Below are positions 15,880 to 25,356 of a DNA stretch of 64,000 bases, one piece after another; positions within the stretch are counted from its first letter, which is position 1; each line of letters opens with the position of its first letter. The stretch is from Pseudothioclava nitratireducens (GTDB taxonomy: Bacteria > Pseudomonadota > Alphaproteobacteria > Rhodobacterales > Rhodobacteraceae). The notes beneath the pieces are model-generated. The model was not told where the DNA came from. It saw nothing but the letters and a program-made list of their open reading frames with translations, and did not search any database. Both the position numbers and the translations under genes were made by a program. The stretch covers positions 1 to 64,000 of the forward strand of contig NZ_JARGDK010000011.1 in NCBI RefSeq assembly GCF_029210495.1. The letters run 5' to 3'.

Positions 15880-16495
15880 CGGCGCGCTCCGCTTCGGCAA
15901 GGGAAAGGGCTGCGCGCAGGGCGGAAAGCCCCGCGCCCTGTGCGGCCTGATCGACGGCCTGGCGTGATTTCCCAAGCCGCGAGGCGACCTCGGCATGCGT
16001 GGGCGGATCGGGGGCGAGCAGGGGGGCTGCGGCCTGTGCCTGCGCGGGGGTCCAGCCCGCGCTGATCTGATCGGCCAGCCGGGCGAGCGCCTGAAGCGTG
16101 CCGCCGCCCGCATGTCCCAGCCCGCCCTCGCCGGGGCCAAGCGCATCAAGCGCGTCGCCCGCCGCGACGAACGCCGCCCCATCCGCGCGGTTCAGATCGC
16201 CATCCGCCGGGATCGTGCCGGGGCCTTGCGCCATGCCGATCCGGGTCGAAAAGGCCCGCCCCTCGGCGCGCAGGCCAGCGCGCATCACCAGCGCCGCGCG
16301 CAGAACGAAATGCCCGCCCGCGAAGGCCAGTTGCCAGCCATCACCGCGATGGCGCGAATATCGCGTGGGGCCAGCCCAAAGCGCGATACCCTCAGCCGTC
16401 TGCGCAAGCGCGTTCATAGCCTGCTCCAGCGCCTCGGCGCTAAGCGCGCGCGAGCTTACAAGATCGCCGGTCAGGACGGTGTAATGCTGTTCCAT
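15872..16495 (-). CDS. SatD-like protein with C-terminal helix-turn-helix
   Basis: The product is 207 residues. The N-terminal half has the SatD signature VLTGDLVSSR (residues 7-16) and a later HRGDGWQ, reminiscent of nucleotidyl-cyclase-like folds. The C-terminal segment (about 160-200, EVASRLGKSRQAVDQAAQ) reads as a helix-turn-helix. The ATG at 16495 is preferred to an in-frame TTG two codons earlier. No Shine-Dalgarno is present, because an 18-bp palindrome ends 3 bases before the start codon. This suggests an autoregulated, possibly leaderless, operon with the DUF3307 gene. Family assignment rests on motif recognition. Confidence 0.7.
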   Translation of the reverse strand: MEQHYTVLTGDLVSSRALSAEALEQAMNALAQTAEGIALWAGPTRYSRHRGDGWQLAFAGGHFVLRAALVMRAGLRAEGRAFSTRIGMAQGPGTIPADGDLNRADGAAFVAAGDALDALGPGEGGLGHAGGGTLQALARLADQISAGWTPAQAQAAAPLLAPDPPTHAEVASRLGKSRQAVDQAAQGAGLSALRAALSLAEAERADA

Positions 16496-16497
16496 TT

Positions 16498-16515
16498 GCA
16501 AGTTTTAAAGCTTGC
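16498..16515. promoter_or_regulatory. 18-bp palindromic operator 1 upstream of satD-like gene
   Basis: GCAAGTTTTAAAGCTTGC is symmetric at 16 of 18 positions. It ends 3 bases from the ATG of the SatD-like gene, exactly where a ribosome-binding site would lie. It shares the arms GCAAG/CTTGC with a second copy centred 29 bp upstream. Confidence 0.7.
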
Positions 16516-16526
16516 CTTTCAAAATT

Positions 16527-16544
16527 GCAAGTATTTTTACTTGC
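16527..16544. promoter_or_regulatory. 18-bp palindromic operator 2 upstream of satD-like gene
   Basis: GCAAGTATTTTTACTTGC has perfect 7-base arms around a TTTT centre. It shares the same arm sequence and length as operator 1, at 29 bp centre to centre (close to three helical turns), as expected for co-operative dimers. Confidence 0.7.
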
Positions 16545-16573
16545 TTTCTGATCCGGCTAGTCTTCGCGCTTGC

Positions 16574-16939
16574 TTACATGAAGCCAAGCTCGAGCCGCGC
16601 CTCGTCGGACATCATGTCCATGCCCCATTGCGGATCGAAGGTCATTTCGACATCGACGGTCTTCACCCCGGCGACCGAAGCCACCGCATTATGCACCCAT
16701 TCGGGCATCTCGCCCGCGACTGGGCAACCGGGCGCGGTCAGGGTCATGGTCACCTTCACGTCGTTTTCGTCAGAAATATCAATCGTGTAGATGAGGCCGA
16801 GATCGTAGATATTGACCGGGATTTCCGGGTCGAACACGGTGCGGCACGCCTCGACGACATCGTCATGCAGCGGGTGATCGGTGCTCGAGGGCTTGATCAG
16901 CGGCGTGCCTTCAAGGGGCGGATTGGCATCTGACGTCAT
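16574..16939 (-). CDS. sufT: SUF-system iron-sulfur assembly protein SufT (DUF59/MIP18 family)
   Basis: The 121-residue DUF59 protein shows the family core [22 protein letters not shown] and the single conserved cysteine in LTAPGCP (near residue 72). SufT-type proteins help mature Fe-S proteins. It lies beside the SatD/DUF3307 operon and about 1.5 kb from an A-type cluster carrier, and it is divergent from prfA. Confidence 0.92.
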   Translation of the reverse strand: MTSDANPPLEGTPLIKPSSTDHPLHDDVVEACRTVFDPEIPVNIYDLGLIYTIDISDENDVKVTMTLTAPGCPVAGEMPEWVHNAVASVAGVKTVDVEMTFDPQWGMDMMSDEARLELGFM

Positions 16940-17069
16940 GGGTTTCCGGGCCTGTGCGCTATTGTCGAGCGATTATATAGGGAATTCCCCGCAGGGCGTA
17001 AAGGCCACGGCCTGCGGCAATTGCGAGCGCCACTTGACCCGCAGGCCGCTTCGGGCCAAACCGCGATCC

Positions 17070-18125
17070 ATGGTGCCGCAAGAGAAACTCGAACAGATCC
17101 TGCAACGCTTCGAATTTCTCGAGGCGCAGTTGAGCGCGGGCGCCGATCCCTCCGAGATCGCGCGGATCAGCCGGGAATATTCCGAGCTGAAACCCGTGGT
17201 AACGGAAATCCATGCCTACCGGCAGGCGCAGGATGATCTGGCCGAGGCTGAGGGCTGGCTTTCGGACCCCGAGATGAAGGCGCTCGCCGAAGAGGAACTG
17301 CCCCGTCTCAAGGCCCGCATCCCCGAGATGGAACAGGCGCTCAGAATCGCGCTTTTGCCCAAGGACGCGGCGGACGCGCGGCCTGCGATCCTTGAAATTC
17401 GCCCCGGCACGGGGGGCGAGGAGGCCGCGTTGTTCGCGGGCGATCTGTTGCGGATGTATCAGCGCTATGCGGATACGAAGGGCTGGCGCTTCGAGTTGAT
17501 GGATCTCAGCGAAACCGAGCTGGGCGGGGTCAAGGAGGCGGTTGCGCGGATCGAGGGCGAGGGGGTCTTTGCCCGTCTCAAATACGAATCCGGCGTTCAC
17601 CGCGTCCAGCGCGTTCCCGAGACCGAGGCGGGCGGGCGTATTCACACGTCCGCAGCGACCGTGGCGGTTCTGCCCGAGGCAGAAGAGGTCGATATCGACA
17701 TTCCGGCGAGCGATATCCGTATCGACACCATGCGCAGCTCGGGCGCGGGCGGGCAGCACGTCAACACCACCGACTCGGCGGTGCGGATCACCCACCTGCC
17801 GACCGGGATTGTGGTGACCTCATCCGAGAAATCCCAGCACCAGAACCGCGCCAACGCGATGGCCGTGCTGCGAGCGCGGCTTTACGAGATGGAGCGCGAC
17901 CGCGCGGCCAAGGAACGCGCCGACAGCCGCAAGTCGCAGGTCGGTTCGGGCGACCGCTCGGAGCGCATCCGCACCTACAACTTCCCGCAAGGCCGGATGA
18001 CCGATCACCGGATCAACCTGACGCTTTATGCGCTCGGTCAGATCGTGAATGGCGATCTCGACGAGGTGATCGACGCACTGATCGCCGACGATCAGGCGAG
18101 CAAACTGGCGGAGATGGGCGCGTGA
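17070..18125 (+). CDS. prfA: Peptide chain release factor 1
   Basis: The 351-residue class I release factor terminates translation at UAA/UAG. The ribosomal peptidyl-transferase GGQ motif is at residues 227-229 ([10 protein letters not shown]). [16 protein letters not shown] (about 111-126) is the conserved domain-2 start. The start MVPQEKLEQ at 17070 gives the usual length; the frame is open further upstream but without family similarity. It overlaps prmC, whose product methylates the glutamine of GGQ. Confidence 0.96.
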   Translation: MVPQEKLEQILQRFEFLEAQLSAGADPSEIARISREYSELKPVVTEIHAYRQAQDDLAEAEGWLSDPEMKALAEEELPRLKARIPEMEQALRIALLPKDAADARPAILEIRPGTGGEEAALFAGDLLRMYQRYADTKGWRFELMDLSETELGGVKEAVARIEGEGVFARLKYESGVHRVQRVPETEAGGRIHTSAATVAVLPEAEEVDIDIPASDIRIDTMRSSGAGGQHVNTTDSAVRITHLPTGIVVTSSEKSQHQNRANAMAVLRARLYEMERDRAAKERADSRKSQVGSGDRSERIRTYNFPQGRMTDHRINLTLYALGQIVNGDLDEVIDALIADDQASKLAEMGA

Positions 18126-18982
18126 GCCGGGCGCAGGACGCGCTTCGGGCAGGGATTGCACGTCTGACCGAGGCGGGGCTGGCGGACGCCCCCCGCGATG
18201 CGCGCAGGCTTTTGGCGCATGCCTTGGGTGTGGCGCCAGAGCGGTTGACCGTGGTGCTGCACGATCCGATTGCGCCCGACCAGCAGGCGGCGTTTGACGC
18301 AGGAATTGCCGCCCGCGCCGCCCGCCAGCCGGTGTCGCAGATCATCGGCAGCCGGCTCTTCTGGGGGCTTGAGTTCCGCGTCACCCGGGACACGCTCGAC
18401 CCGCGCCCCGAGACGGAAATCCTTGTCGAGGCGGCGCTCGAACAGCCGTTCCTGAAACTTCTGGACCTCGGCACCGGGACCGGCTGCATCCTGCTGTCGC
18501 TGCTGAAAGCCATGCCCTTTGCCACAGGGCTTGGCACCGATCTGTCGGAGGCCGCGCTCGCGGTGGCCCAAGACAATGCGGACAGGTTGGGCCTTGCTGC
18601 GCGCGCCCAATTCCGCCGCTCAGACTGGTTTGCGCAAGTGCCGGGGCGCTTTGATCTGATCGTGTCGAACCCACCTTATATCGCAGCCGATGAAATGGCC
18701 GGGCTCGACCCAGATGTGCGCGACTGGGAGCCCCATGCCGCGCTGACCCCCGGCGGGGATGGGCTTGATCCCTACCGCGCGATTGCCCTGGGCGCGTTCT
18801 CGCGGCTGATGCCGGGCGGGCGTATCCTGCTGGAGATCGGTCCAACCCAGGGTGAGGCGGTCTCGGCGTTTCTTGCCGCGCAGGGCTTCGAGGGTATCGC
18901 GGTCCGCAAGGATTGGGATGGGCGCGACCGTGTGGTCATGGCGCAAAAGCCCGATGACGGCACCGGCTGTGGCTGCGCCTGA
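18122..18982 (+). CDS. prmC: Peptide chain release factor N5-glutamine methyltransferase
   Basis: The 286-residue SAM-dependent methyltransferase modifies the GGQ glutamine of release factors. The SAM-binding motif is DLGTGTGCI (115-123) and the catalytic NPPY is at 183-186. The GTG start overlaps the prfA stop (GTGA), the classic prfA-prmC arrangement. The C-terminal tail ends in Cys-Gly-Cys. Confidence 0.95.
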   Translation: MSRAQDALRAGIARLTEAGLADAPRDARRLLAHALGVAPERLTVVLHDPIAPDQQAAFDAGIAARAARQPVSQIIGSRLFWGLEFRVTRDTLDPRPETEILVEAALEQPFLKLLDLGTGTGCILLSLLKAMPFATGLGTDLSEAALAVAQDNADRLGLAARAQFRRSDWFAQVPGRFDLIVSNPPYIAADEMAGLDPDVRDWEPHAALTPGGDGLDPYRAIALGAFSRLMPGGRILLEIGPTQGEAVSAFLAAQGFEGIAVRKDWDGRDRVVMAQKPDDGTGCGCA

Positions 18983-19266
18983 GGCAAAATCGTCGCAATC
19001 GCGCGGGTTTTCCGGGTTTTCCACTGAAAAATGCGCGTCAGATCGCCCAAAACCCGCCGTCGCCGCAGATTCCGACTTGCGCACCCCCCTCTGACATGTT
19101 TACTCAACCCAGTGCCGGGCGGAGTTGTATCCCCCGCACGATTTAGCTTCACACTGCGGGTTCAGGGTTTCGGCGCAAATCTCGCGCAACAGACCGACCG
19201 CATGGCCACACAATCATAGGCCAGACCTCAGCAAGCCCGCCCAAGGGCCAGTAGACACGAAAGCTC

Positions 19267-19833
19267 ATGAGATCATCGAAATCCCGTTCGCGTTCCAAGT
19301 CGAACCGTCAACGCTCGGTCGGTAACATCGTCAACCGTGTGTTCGACAGTTCCGGCCCCGAGGGCAAGGTGCGCGGCACGCCGCAGCAGATCATCGACAA
19401 ATACCTGACGCTTGCGCGGGATGCGCAGCTCTCGAACGACCGCGTGGCCGAGCAGAACTTCCTCCAGCACGCCGAGCACTACACCCGCCTTCTGGGCGAG
19501 GCGCAGCGCGAAATGGCACGTGAGCAAGAGGAGCGTCAGCGCCAGCAACAGGCCCGTCAGGAGAACCGTCACGACGGCAACGGCAATGGCAACGGTCAGG
19601 ACCAGCCGCAGGACCAGCCCGAAGTTGTCGCCGAGACCGTAGCTTCTGACGCCGAGCCGGAGGGCTCGACTCTCGTCGAGACGCCCGAAAGCAAGGCCGA
19701 ATCGCACCAAGAGGGGCAGGCGCCGAAAAAGGCCAGCCGCCCGCGCCGTGGCCCGCGCAAGCCGCGCGCCGAGAAAAGCTCGGGCGAGGCCAGCGAACCG
19801 GCTGCCGCACCGGACACCGGCACGGACGGCTAA
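19267..19833 (+). CDS. DUF4167 family, highly charged protein
   Basis: The 188-residue protein has a conserved N-terminal DUF4167 domain (about 1-85: basic start, then GTPQQIIDKYLTLARDAQLS and FLQHAEHY), followed by a low-complexity tail rich in Gln/Asn, Glu and Lys/Arg. The family is typical of alphaproteobacteria. Its composition suggests an RNA- or nucleoid-associated protein, but function is unknown. It stands alone, with a 284-bp upstream gap and a strong terminator downstream. Confidence 0.85.
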   Translation: MRSSKSRSRSKSNRQRSVGNIVNRVFDSSGPEGKVRGTPQQIIDKYLTLARDAQLSNDRVAEQNFLQHAEHYTRLLGEAQREMAREQEERQRQQQARQENRHDGNGNGNGQDQPQDQPEVVAETVASDAEPEGSTLVETPESKAESHQEGQAPKKASRPRRGPRKPRAEKSSGEASEPAAAPDTGTDG

Positions 19834-19856
19834 AGCCAAAGCGAAATTGTCCATAG

Positions 19857-19882
19857 AACCGCGCCCCATCGGCGCGGTTTTT
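19857..19882. terminator. Bidirectional terminator between DUF4167 and ksgA
   Basis: AACCGCGCC (19857-19865) pairs with GGCGCGGTT (19871-19879), followed by TTT on the plus strand. Its right edge touches the ksgA stop codon, and the reverse strand gives a similar stem for ksgA. Confidence 0.8.
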
Positions 19883-20733
19883 CATTTCGCGCGGGCGGCC
19901 TCGACGATCCGCGCCAGCGTGCAGAATTGCTCGAGGCTGACCCGCTCGGCCCGCTCGGTGGGCGCGATGCCCGCCTCTTCGAGCAGAGCTTCGATCTGCG
20001 GCGATACTCCCTTGAGCGAGGCGCGCAGCATCTTGCGACGCTGATTGAACCCGGCCGCGACCACCTCCGAGAGGATCTTTGCATCCGCCGGATAGCGCGG
20101 CGCGGGCAGGGCACGAAGATGCACCACCGCCGAATGCACCTTGGGCGCGGGGGTAAAGGCTTCGGGCGGCAGGACCATCACGATCCTGGCCTCGGCGCGC
20201 CACTGCGCGAGCAGCGCGAGCCGCCCGTAATGCTTGCTGCCCGGCTTCGCCACGATCCGCTCGGCCACTTCCTTCTGGAACATCAGCGTGAGGCTCTCCC
20301 AGAAGGGTGGCCAGTCGCGCGGCGTGAGCCAGCGGACCAGAAGCTCGGTGCCGACATTATAGGGCAGATTGGCGGCGATCTTGATCGGCGGCGTCAGATG
20401 CGCGGCCACATCAACCTCCAGCGCATCGCCATTGATCACCTCAAGCCGCCCCGGATAATGCGCGGCAATCTCGGCCAACGCGGGGAGACAGCGCGCGTCC
20501 TTCTCGACCGCGAGGACCTTGCGCGCGCCCTCGGCCAAGAGACCGCGCGTGAGGCCACCCGGCCCCGGCCCGACCTCGAGCACGTCACACCCCGTCAGAT
20601 CCCCCGCCGCGCGGGCGATCTTGGCGGTCAGGTTGAGATCGAGCAGAAAATTCTGGCCAAGCTGCTTCTTTGCGACCAGCTCGTGCTCGCGGATCACTTC
20701 GCGCAAAGGGGGGAGCCCGTCGATGGCCGCCAT
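19882..20733 (-). CDS. ksgA: 16S rRNA (adenine1518-N6/adenine1519-N6)-dimethyltransferase
   Basis: The 283-residue RsmA/KsgA enzyme dimethylates two adenines near the 3' end of 16S rRNA. Motifs are [11 protein letters not shown] (residues 22-32), the SAM motif EVGPGPGG (53-60) and the catalytic NLPYN (122-126). It is the last gene of the lptF-lptG-lptD-surA-pdxA-ksgA block. The 173-bp gap to pdxA is filled by two oppositely oriented copies of the dispersed repeat, so it may partly rely on its own promoter. Confidence 0.96.
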   Translation of the reverse strand: MAAIDGLPPLREVIREHELVAKKQLGQNFLLDLNLTAKIARAAGDLTGCDVLEVGPGPGGLTRGLLAEGARKVLAVEKDARCLPALAEIAAHYPGRLEVINGDALEVDVAAHLTPPIKIAANLPYNVGTELLVRWLTPRDWPPFWESLTLMFQKEVAERIVAKPGSKHYGRLALLAQWRAEARIVMVLPPEAFTPAPKVHSAVVHLRALPAPRYPADAKILSEVVAAGFNQRRKMLRASLKGVSPQIEALLEEAGIAPTERAERVSLEQFCTLARIVEAARAK

Positions 20734-20750
20734 GCTGCTTCGTCCTCTTT

Positions 20751-20881
20751 TCCAATTGCCCGAAATATCCTCGGGGGTCCGGGGGCAGACAGCCCCCGGC
20801 GCGTGGGGTCGGCGCCGCGAAGCGAAAGGGGCTCTGCCCCTCGGCCTGCGGCCTCACCCCGGGATATTTGACGCGATTGGA
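20751..20881. repeat. Two opposed copies of the dispersed palindromic repeat (E1, E2)
   Basis: E1 (20751-20799) runs in the reverse sense (TCCAATTG, then AAATATCC, then GGGGG...CCCCC). E2 (20828-20881) runs in the forward sense (GGGGCTCTGCCCC, CCCCGGGATATTT, GCGATTGGA). Together they occupy nearly all of the pdxA-ksgA gap. Confidence 0.8.
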
Positions 20882-20906
20882 AAGGGCAAGCGGGGCGGGC
20901 GGGCGA

Positions 20907-21890
20907 TCAGGCCGTGCGCGCGGCGCCCATCCGGGCAGCCATTTCAAGAGCGGCGATGAGGCTGGCAGGGTTCGCGATGCCACGCCCAGCGATGTCGAAG
21001 GCGGTGCCGTGATCGGGCGAGGTGCGTACGAAGGGCAGGCCGAGCGTCACATTCACCCCCTGATCGAAGGCGAGTGTCTTGATCGGGATCAGCGCCTGAT
21101 CGTGATAGGCACAGATGGCGGCGTCGTAGCGCGCCCGCGCGCTGGCATGGAACATCGTGTCGGCGGGCAGGGGGCCGGTCACGGCATACCCCTCGGCGCG
21201 CAGGCCGGAGATCGTGTCCTCCATCCAGTCGATCTCTTCGCGCCCCATCGCGCCGCCTTCGCCCGCATGCGGATTAAGGCCGGCCACAGCGATGCGCGGG
21301 TTCTCGATGCCGAAATCGCGGCGCAGCCCGTCTGCGGTGATCCGCACGGTGTCGCGCAGAAGCGCGGGCGTAAAGGCCCGTGGTACATCGGAAAGCGCGA
21401 TATGGATCGTCGCGGGGACGACGCGCAGCGTATCGCAGGCCAGCATCATCACCACATCGGCGCCGCCCGCGAGATGGGCAAGGTATTCCGTATGGCCGGG
21501 GAACGCGAAGCCCGCGCCATCCTTCAGCACCTTCTTGTTGATCGGCGCGGTGCAAAGCGCCGCCCCCTCGCCACGCATCACCAGATCGACGCCGCGTGCG
21601 ATCACGTCGATCACGGCGCGGGCATTGGCCGGGTGCGGCTCGCCCGGACGGGCAGCCTCGGGGAAGTCATGCACCAGGACCGGGAGCGCGCGCCCCGCAT
21701 GGCTGAGTGCCTCGGAAGGGTGACTGATCTCGCGCATCTTCGTGCCGCGCGGCAGATGCGCCGGATCGCCGATCCAGACGAAGGGGAGGCGCGCGCCGAG
21801 CGCCTCATGCGCCTTGGCGGCAATTTCAGGGCCAATGCCCGAAGGATCACCGCAGCTCAGCAGGACGGGGCGGTCAGGCAGGGTGCTCAT
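20907..21890 (-). CDS. pdxA: 4-hydroxythreonine-4-phosphate dehydrogenase
   Basis: The 327-residue NAD-dependent enzyme acts in pyridoxal phosphate biosynthesis. The metal- and substrate-binding segments FPGHTEYLA, GLNPHAGEGG and AYHDQALIPIK supply the conserved histidines. The start MSTLPDRPVLL at 21890 overlaps the surA stop by four bases. Position in this block is conserved in many proteobacteria although the product is unrelated to envelope assembly. Confidence 0.95.
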   Translation of the reverse strand: MSTLPDRPVLLSCGDPSGIGPEIAAKAHEALGARLPFVWIGDPAHLPRGTKMREISHPSEALSHAGRALPVLVHDFPEAARPGEPHPANARAVIDVIARGVDLVMRGEGAALCTAPINKKVLKDGAGFAFPGHTEYLAHLAGGADVVMMLACDTLRVVPATIHIALSDVPRAFTPALLRDTVRITADGLRRDFGIENPRIAVAGLNPHAGEGGAMGREEIDWMEDTISGLRAEGYAVTGPLPADTMFHASARARYDAAICAYHDQALIPIKTLAFDQGVNVTLGLPFVRTSPDHGTAFDIAGRGIANPASLIAALEMAARMGAARTA

Positions 21891-23128
21891 GGCGTGGTGA
21901 TGACGGCTTTCGACATCTCGTCGGCGAAGAAGCTCTCGGCGTAGCCCGCAAGGCGCTCGGTCGTGAGCCGCTCGCGCACCTCGTCCCGGCTCGGCGCGGT
22001 ATCCTCTTCGCCCAGAACCCGCTGGCGGGCGCATAGCATCACCAGCACGTCATTGGCGCCGCGCGTCATCAGTTTGGTTTCGCCAATATCCATCGAGGCC
22101 AGAGCCACCGCGATATCCTGCGGGATTGCGCTTTGGGGCTGGCTTTCGACGATGAGCCGCTCGGGCGGCAAGCCATCGGCCACACCATAGAGATCGTTGC
22201 AGCGATCCACCCGGTCGGCGACGCGGACGGCTTCGGTCAGCGTTGCCTTCTGGCCACTCGGACCGACGATGAATTCCATGTAGTCGAGTTGCTGCGGGGC
22301 CTCGTCATAGCTGCCGCCATCCGAAATCGCGCGCAGCATGAACACGGCCACCGCATTCGGGAGCGTGAGCGGCTGGCTCGCCTGACCCGGCGCGAGGCCG
22401 AGAATGATCGGGCGCAGCGCGGGGGGCAGGTTCTCGAGCGGCATCCAGTCGAGCCGCCCGCCGCGCCCGCGCGAGGGCGTGGCCGAGACCCGCCGCGCCT
22501 TGGCGGCAAAGGCATCCTCGCCGCGCAGGGCCGAGGCTTCGCGCGCAATCGCCATCGCGCGGTCTTCCTGACCGGGCGGGGCGGGGATGATGATTTCCGA
22601 GATCAGCACCCGCGTGCCCTGACCGCGTTCGGATTCCGGCATCATCGCGCGGTCGATCTCGGCCTCGGTGATGGTGATGCGGCCTGCGTATTTCTCGCGC
22701 ACGACCGCGCGCCACGCCATGCCAGCACGAATGAAATCGCGGAAGGTTTGCGACTCGACCCCGGCCTGAGCGAGGGCCTCGATGAATTGCTCGGGTGCCA
22801 TATTGGCGCGGCCCGCAAACTCGGCCATGCCTTCCTGAAGCCCGTCTTCGGAGACACGAATACCCATCGAGTCCGCGATCGAGAGCCGCAGCCGATCCTC
22901 GATCAGCGCCTTCTCGGCCTCGACCCGCAGGTCACCCGGCGCGCGCAAGAGCTGCATGAAGCGCATCCGCTGGCTCAGTTCGAACCCGGTGATGCCCTTG
23001 CCATTCACCGTGACGACCGGTGCGAAAGGATTGCCCTCGAAGCCGCTCTGCGCCTCGGCCGCGCCACGCGGCAGCGCCAATGCGATCAGCAGGGTCAGGA
23101 GGGTGAGAAGTCGCGTCATAATCGTCAT
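21887..23128 (-). CDS. surA: SurA-type periplasmic chaperone/peptidyl-prolyl isomerase
   Basis: The 413-residue exported protein has a signal peptide at residues 1 to about 26 (ending GAAEAQ). A SurA N-terminal-like helical domain contains VNGKGITGFELSQRM, and a single parvulin-like region lies at about 170-270 (RVLISEIIIPAPPG). It assists folding of outer-membrane proteins, including LptD encoded directly upstream. It appears to have one recognisable parvulin domain instead of the two of E. coli SurA, as is common in alphaproteobacteria. Confidence 0.85.
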   Translation of the reverse strand: MTIMTRLLTLLTLLIALALPRGAAEAQSGFEGNPFAPVVTVNGKGITGFELSQRMRFMQLLRAPGDLRVEAEKALIEDRLRLSIADSMGIRVSEDGLQEGMAEFAGRANMAPEQFIEALAQAGVESQTFRDFIRAGMAWRAVVREKYAGRITITEAEIDRAMMPESERGQGTRVLISEIIIPAPPGQEDRAMAIAREASALRGEDAFAAKARRVSATPSRGRGGRLDWMPLENLPPALRPIILGLAPGQASQPLTLPNAVAVFMLRAISDGGSYDEAPQQLDYMEFIVGPSGQKATLTEAVRVADRVDRCNDLYGVADGLPPERLIVESQPQSAIPQDIAVALASMDIGETKLMTRGANDVLVMLCARQRVLGEEDTAPSRDEVRERLTTERLAGYAESFFADEMSKAVITTP

Positions 23129-23163
23129 CCGTGCTCGTCTCTTCGTCTGCGGGGACTGTCAGC

Positions 23164-25356
23164 CTAGCGGCCGCAGACCCGTCTCGTCGCGTTGCGGGCG
23201 CCCGAGTTACCACCGAAACCGGCCAGTTCCACGGACACGCCGAAATCCGTCTCGGGCTTCACACTAGAGGAGGAAGTGAAGCGGCGCGAGAGGGAAAGAT
23301 CCACCGTCACGCATTCATTGGCGTATTGCAGGCCAAGTTTTGCGCGGCTGGCGCGATTGTCGGTCAGATCGTAGCGGGTGCCAAAGCTGCCCGACCAGCC
23401 TTCGGCCCATCTCCAGCTCGTGTCGAACATGAGTTCCGAGGTGTCGAGCGGGCGGCCCTCGGCGAGGTTGCTTTCCATCCACAGATAGCCGGTCTCGATG
23501 CTCAGGCGCTCGCCGGCATAGGCAAGGCGCAGCTCGTCACGGGTGAAGTTGAAACTGTCGTCAAAAAGCGCCCGGTTCGAGAGTGTCAGACCGTTGGCGG
23601 TATTGAGATGCGTGGCCAGCAGCCAGTTCGAGCGCGTCCCCGACAGGCCCGACCCCGTCGGGAACTGCCCCAGATCCTCGGCATGGATCACCCGGCCCGC
23701 GGTCACACCAAGGCTCCAGCCCGCCGCGTCATGGCGGGTCCAGCTCAGGCCGAGATTGGCGCGCAGACCGCGTTCGCGGGCGTCGCCGCCGGGGAAGCGC
23801 GAGAAGGAGAACAGGTTGCCCTCGTCGAATTCGGTGAGCAGGCTGTCCTCGTTCGGGGCGTCCTTGAGCGTGTCGCGGCTCCAGATCAGTTGCGCGACAG
23901 GCTCGATCACATGGGCCGCACGCCCGGTGGTCTGAACCCAGGGCCAGCGCAGTTCCACACCGAACGAGGGCAGGGCGCGCAGCGTGGTGTCGTCATAGGC
24001 CGGGTCCGAGCGCGTCTGGATCAGGTCAACCGCCAGTTCTGCCTGTGCGGTGGCGAGAATCCCCCCCGAAAGCAGCCAGTTGCGCCGCCAGTCCGCCACC
24101 ATGGAGGCGCGCAGCATATCGCGCCCATCGGGCACCAGATCGTCATCGAGCCCATCGGTCGAGAGCGTCGAGGCGCGGGCGGCGGCATTGACCTGCCAGT
24201 CGAGCACCAGTTCTCCGCCAAGCGCCGCCGGGCGCAAGACCTGCACCCATTGCGCGGTGCCGCCCAGCATCGGGCTTGTGGAATTGCTCTCGCCCTCGCG
24301 GATCGAGTGGGTATTGCCCAGCCGCGCCCAGATCAGTTCGGCGTCGCGGATGCGTTCGAGTTCAATCCCGGACCAGAGCCGGTCCTCGTCGGAAATGTCG
24401 TAGTTGAGCAGGTAGGAGGGGTCCGAAACCAGACGCAGATCCACGCCCAGCCGATAGTCGCCCGGCAGCACGGCATTCAGGTCGCCGAAGAAATAGCCCC
24501 GCGTCTCGCCCTCACGGATCGAGTCGCGGGTCAGCGCGCCGTTCAGCTCCAGCGCTCCCCAGTCGAACGCCCGCCGGTAGCGCGCATCGAGCGTGGCGGT
24601 CTTGCCGGTCGAAAGATAGGGCGTCAGCGTCAGGTCCGCGCTCTCGCCCAGCGTCAGGAAATAGGGCAGCTTGATCCCCGGTCCCAGAAGCGAGGTCGTG
24701 CGGAAGCGCGGCTGCAACAGCCCGCTCATGCGCTCGACGGTCGGGTCGGGCATCCGCAGATGCGGCAGATAGAGCAGCGGCACGCCCATCGCGCGGAACT
24801 GCGCGCCCTCGAACATGAGTTGCCGCGTGTCGGCATCATGGATCACCCGCCGCGCGCGGATTTCCCACAAGGGCGTCGGGTCGGTCACGCAAATCTCGCA
24901 AGACGAGGCGACAACCTGCGTGAGCGTGGTGATGCGCCCCTCCTGCCGTTCGATCCGCGCGGCGGCCAGTTGCAATTCGCGTGCCATCACCAGCCGCGCC
25001 CCGGTGAGCAGCCCGTTTTGCAGATCGCGCGACAGCTCGGCCTGATCGGCGATCAGAAGAGTGCCTGCGCCTTCGCCTTCCTCAAGCCGGATCGGTCCCT
25101 CGATCCGCAGGCTCTCGGTTGCGGCGTCATAGACGACCCGCTGAGCGGTGAGTTTCGAAGCCCCGTAATAGACCTCGATATTGCCCTCGGCGATCAACTG
25201 GTTCTGCCCGGTCAATATGACCCGATCCGCCAAGAGCGTGGCCGCGCCGTTGTCCTGCGCATCGACACTGCCGGGGGCGGCGAGCGTCAACAACGCCCCG
25301 AGCACAAGCGCCGCGGCGGTTTTGGGAGGCTTCGGCAAGGTGAGCAGGGGCCGCAT
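23164..25356 (-). CDS. lptD: LPS-assembly outer membrane protein LptD
   Basis: The 730-residue outer-membrane beta-barrel inserts lipopolysaccharide into the outer leaflet. A signal peptide (about 1-34) precedes an OstA/LptA-like periplasmic domain (about 35-150) and a large barrel ending at the C-terminus. Four cysteines are visible: CEIC (about residues 155-158) and one each in NECVT and VCGR near the end. These match the inter-domain disulfides of functional LptD. The start overlaps the lptG stop. Confidence 0.94.
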   Translation of the reverse strand: MRPLLTLPKPPKTAAALVLGALLTLAAPGSVDAQDNGAATLLADRVILTGQNQLIAEGNIEVYYGASKLTAQRVVYDAATESLRIEGPIRLEEGEGAGTLLIADQAELSRDLQNGLLTGARLVMARELQLAAARIERQEGRITTLTQVVASSCEICVTDPTPLWEIRARRVIHDADTRQLMFEGAQFRAMGVPLLYLPHLRMPDPTVERMSGLLQPRFRTTSLLGPGIKLPYFLTLGESADLTLTPYLSTGKTATLDARYRRAFDWGALELNGALTRDSIREGETRGYFFGDLNAVLPGDYRLGVDLRLVSDPSYLLNYDISDEDRLWSGIELERIRDAELIWARLGNTHSIREGESNSTSPMLGGTAQWVQVLRPAALGGELVLDWQVNAAARASTLSTDGLDDDLVPDGRDMLRASMVADWRRNWLLSGGILATAQAELAVDLIQTRSDPAYDDTTLRALPSFGVELRWPWVQTTGRAAHVIEPVAQLIWSRDTLKDAPNEDSLLTEFDEGNLFSFSRFPGGDARERGLRANLGLSWTRHDAAGWSLGVTAGRVIHAEDLGQFPTGSGLSGTRSNWLLATHLNTANGLTLSNRALFDDSFNFTRDELRLAYAGERLSIETGYLWMESNLAEGRPLDTSELMFDTSWRWAEGWSGSFGTRYDLTDNRASRAKLGLQYANECVTVDLSLSRRFTSSSSVKPETDFGVSVELAGFGGNSGARNATRRVCGR

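Noticed and set aside
16526-16572. CRISPR-like repeat pair at the satD promoter
   Set aside because: There are only two 18-bp palindromes with no spacer array or cas genes; they fit an operator much better.
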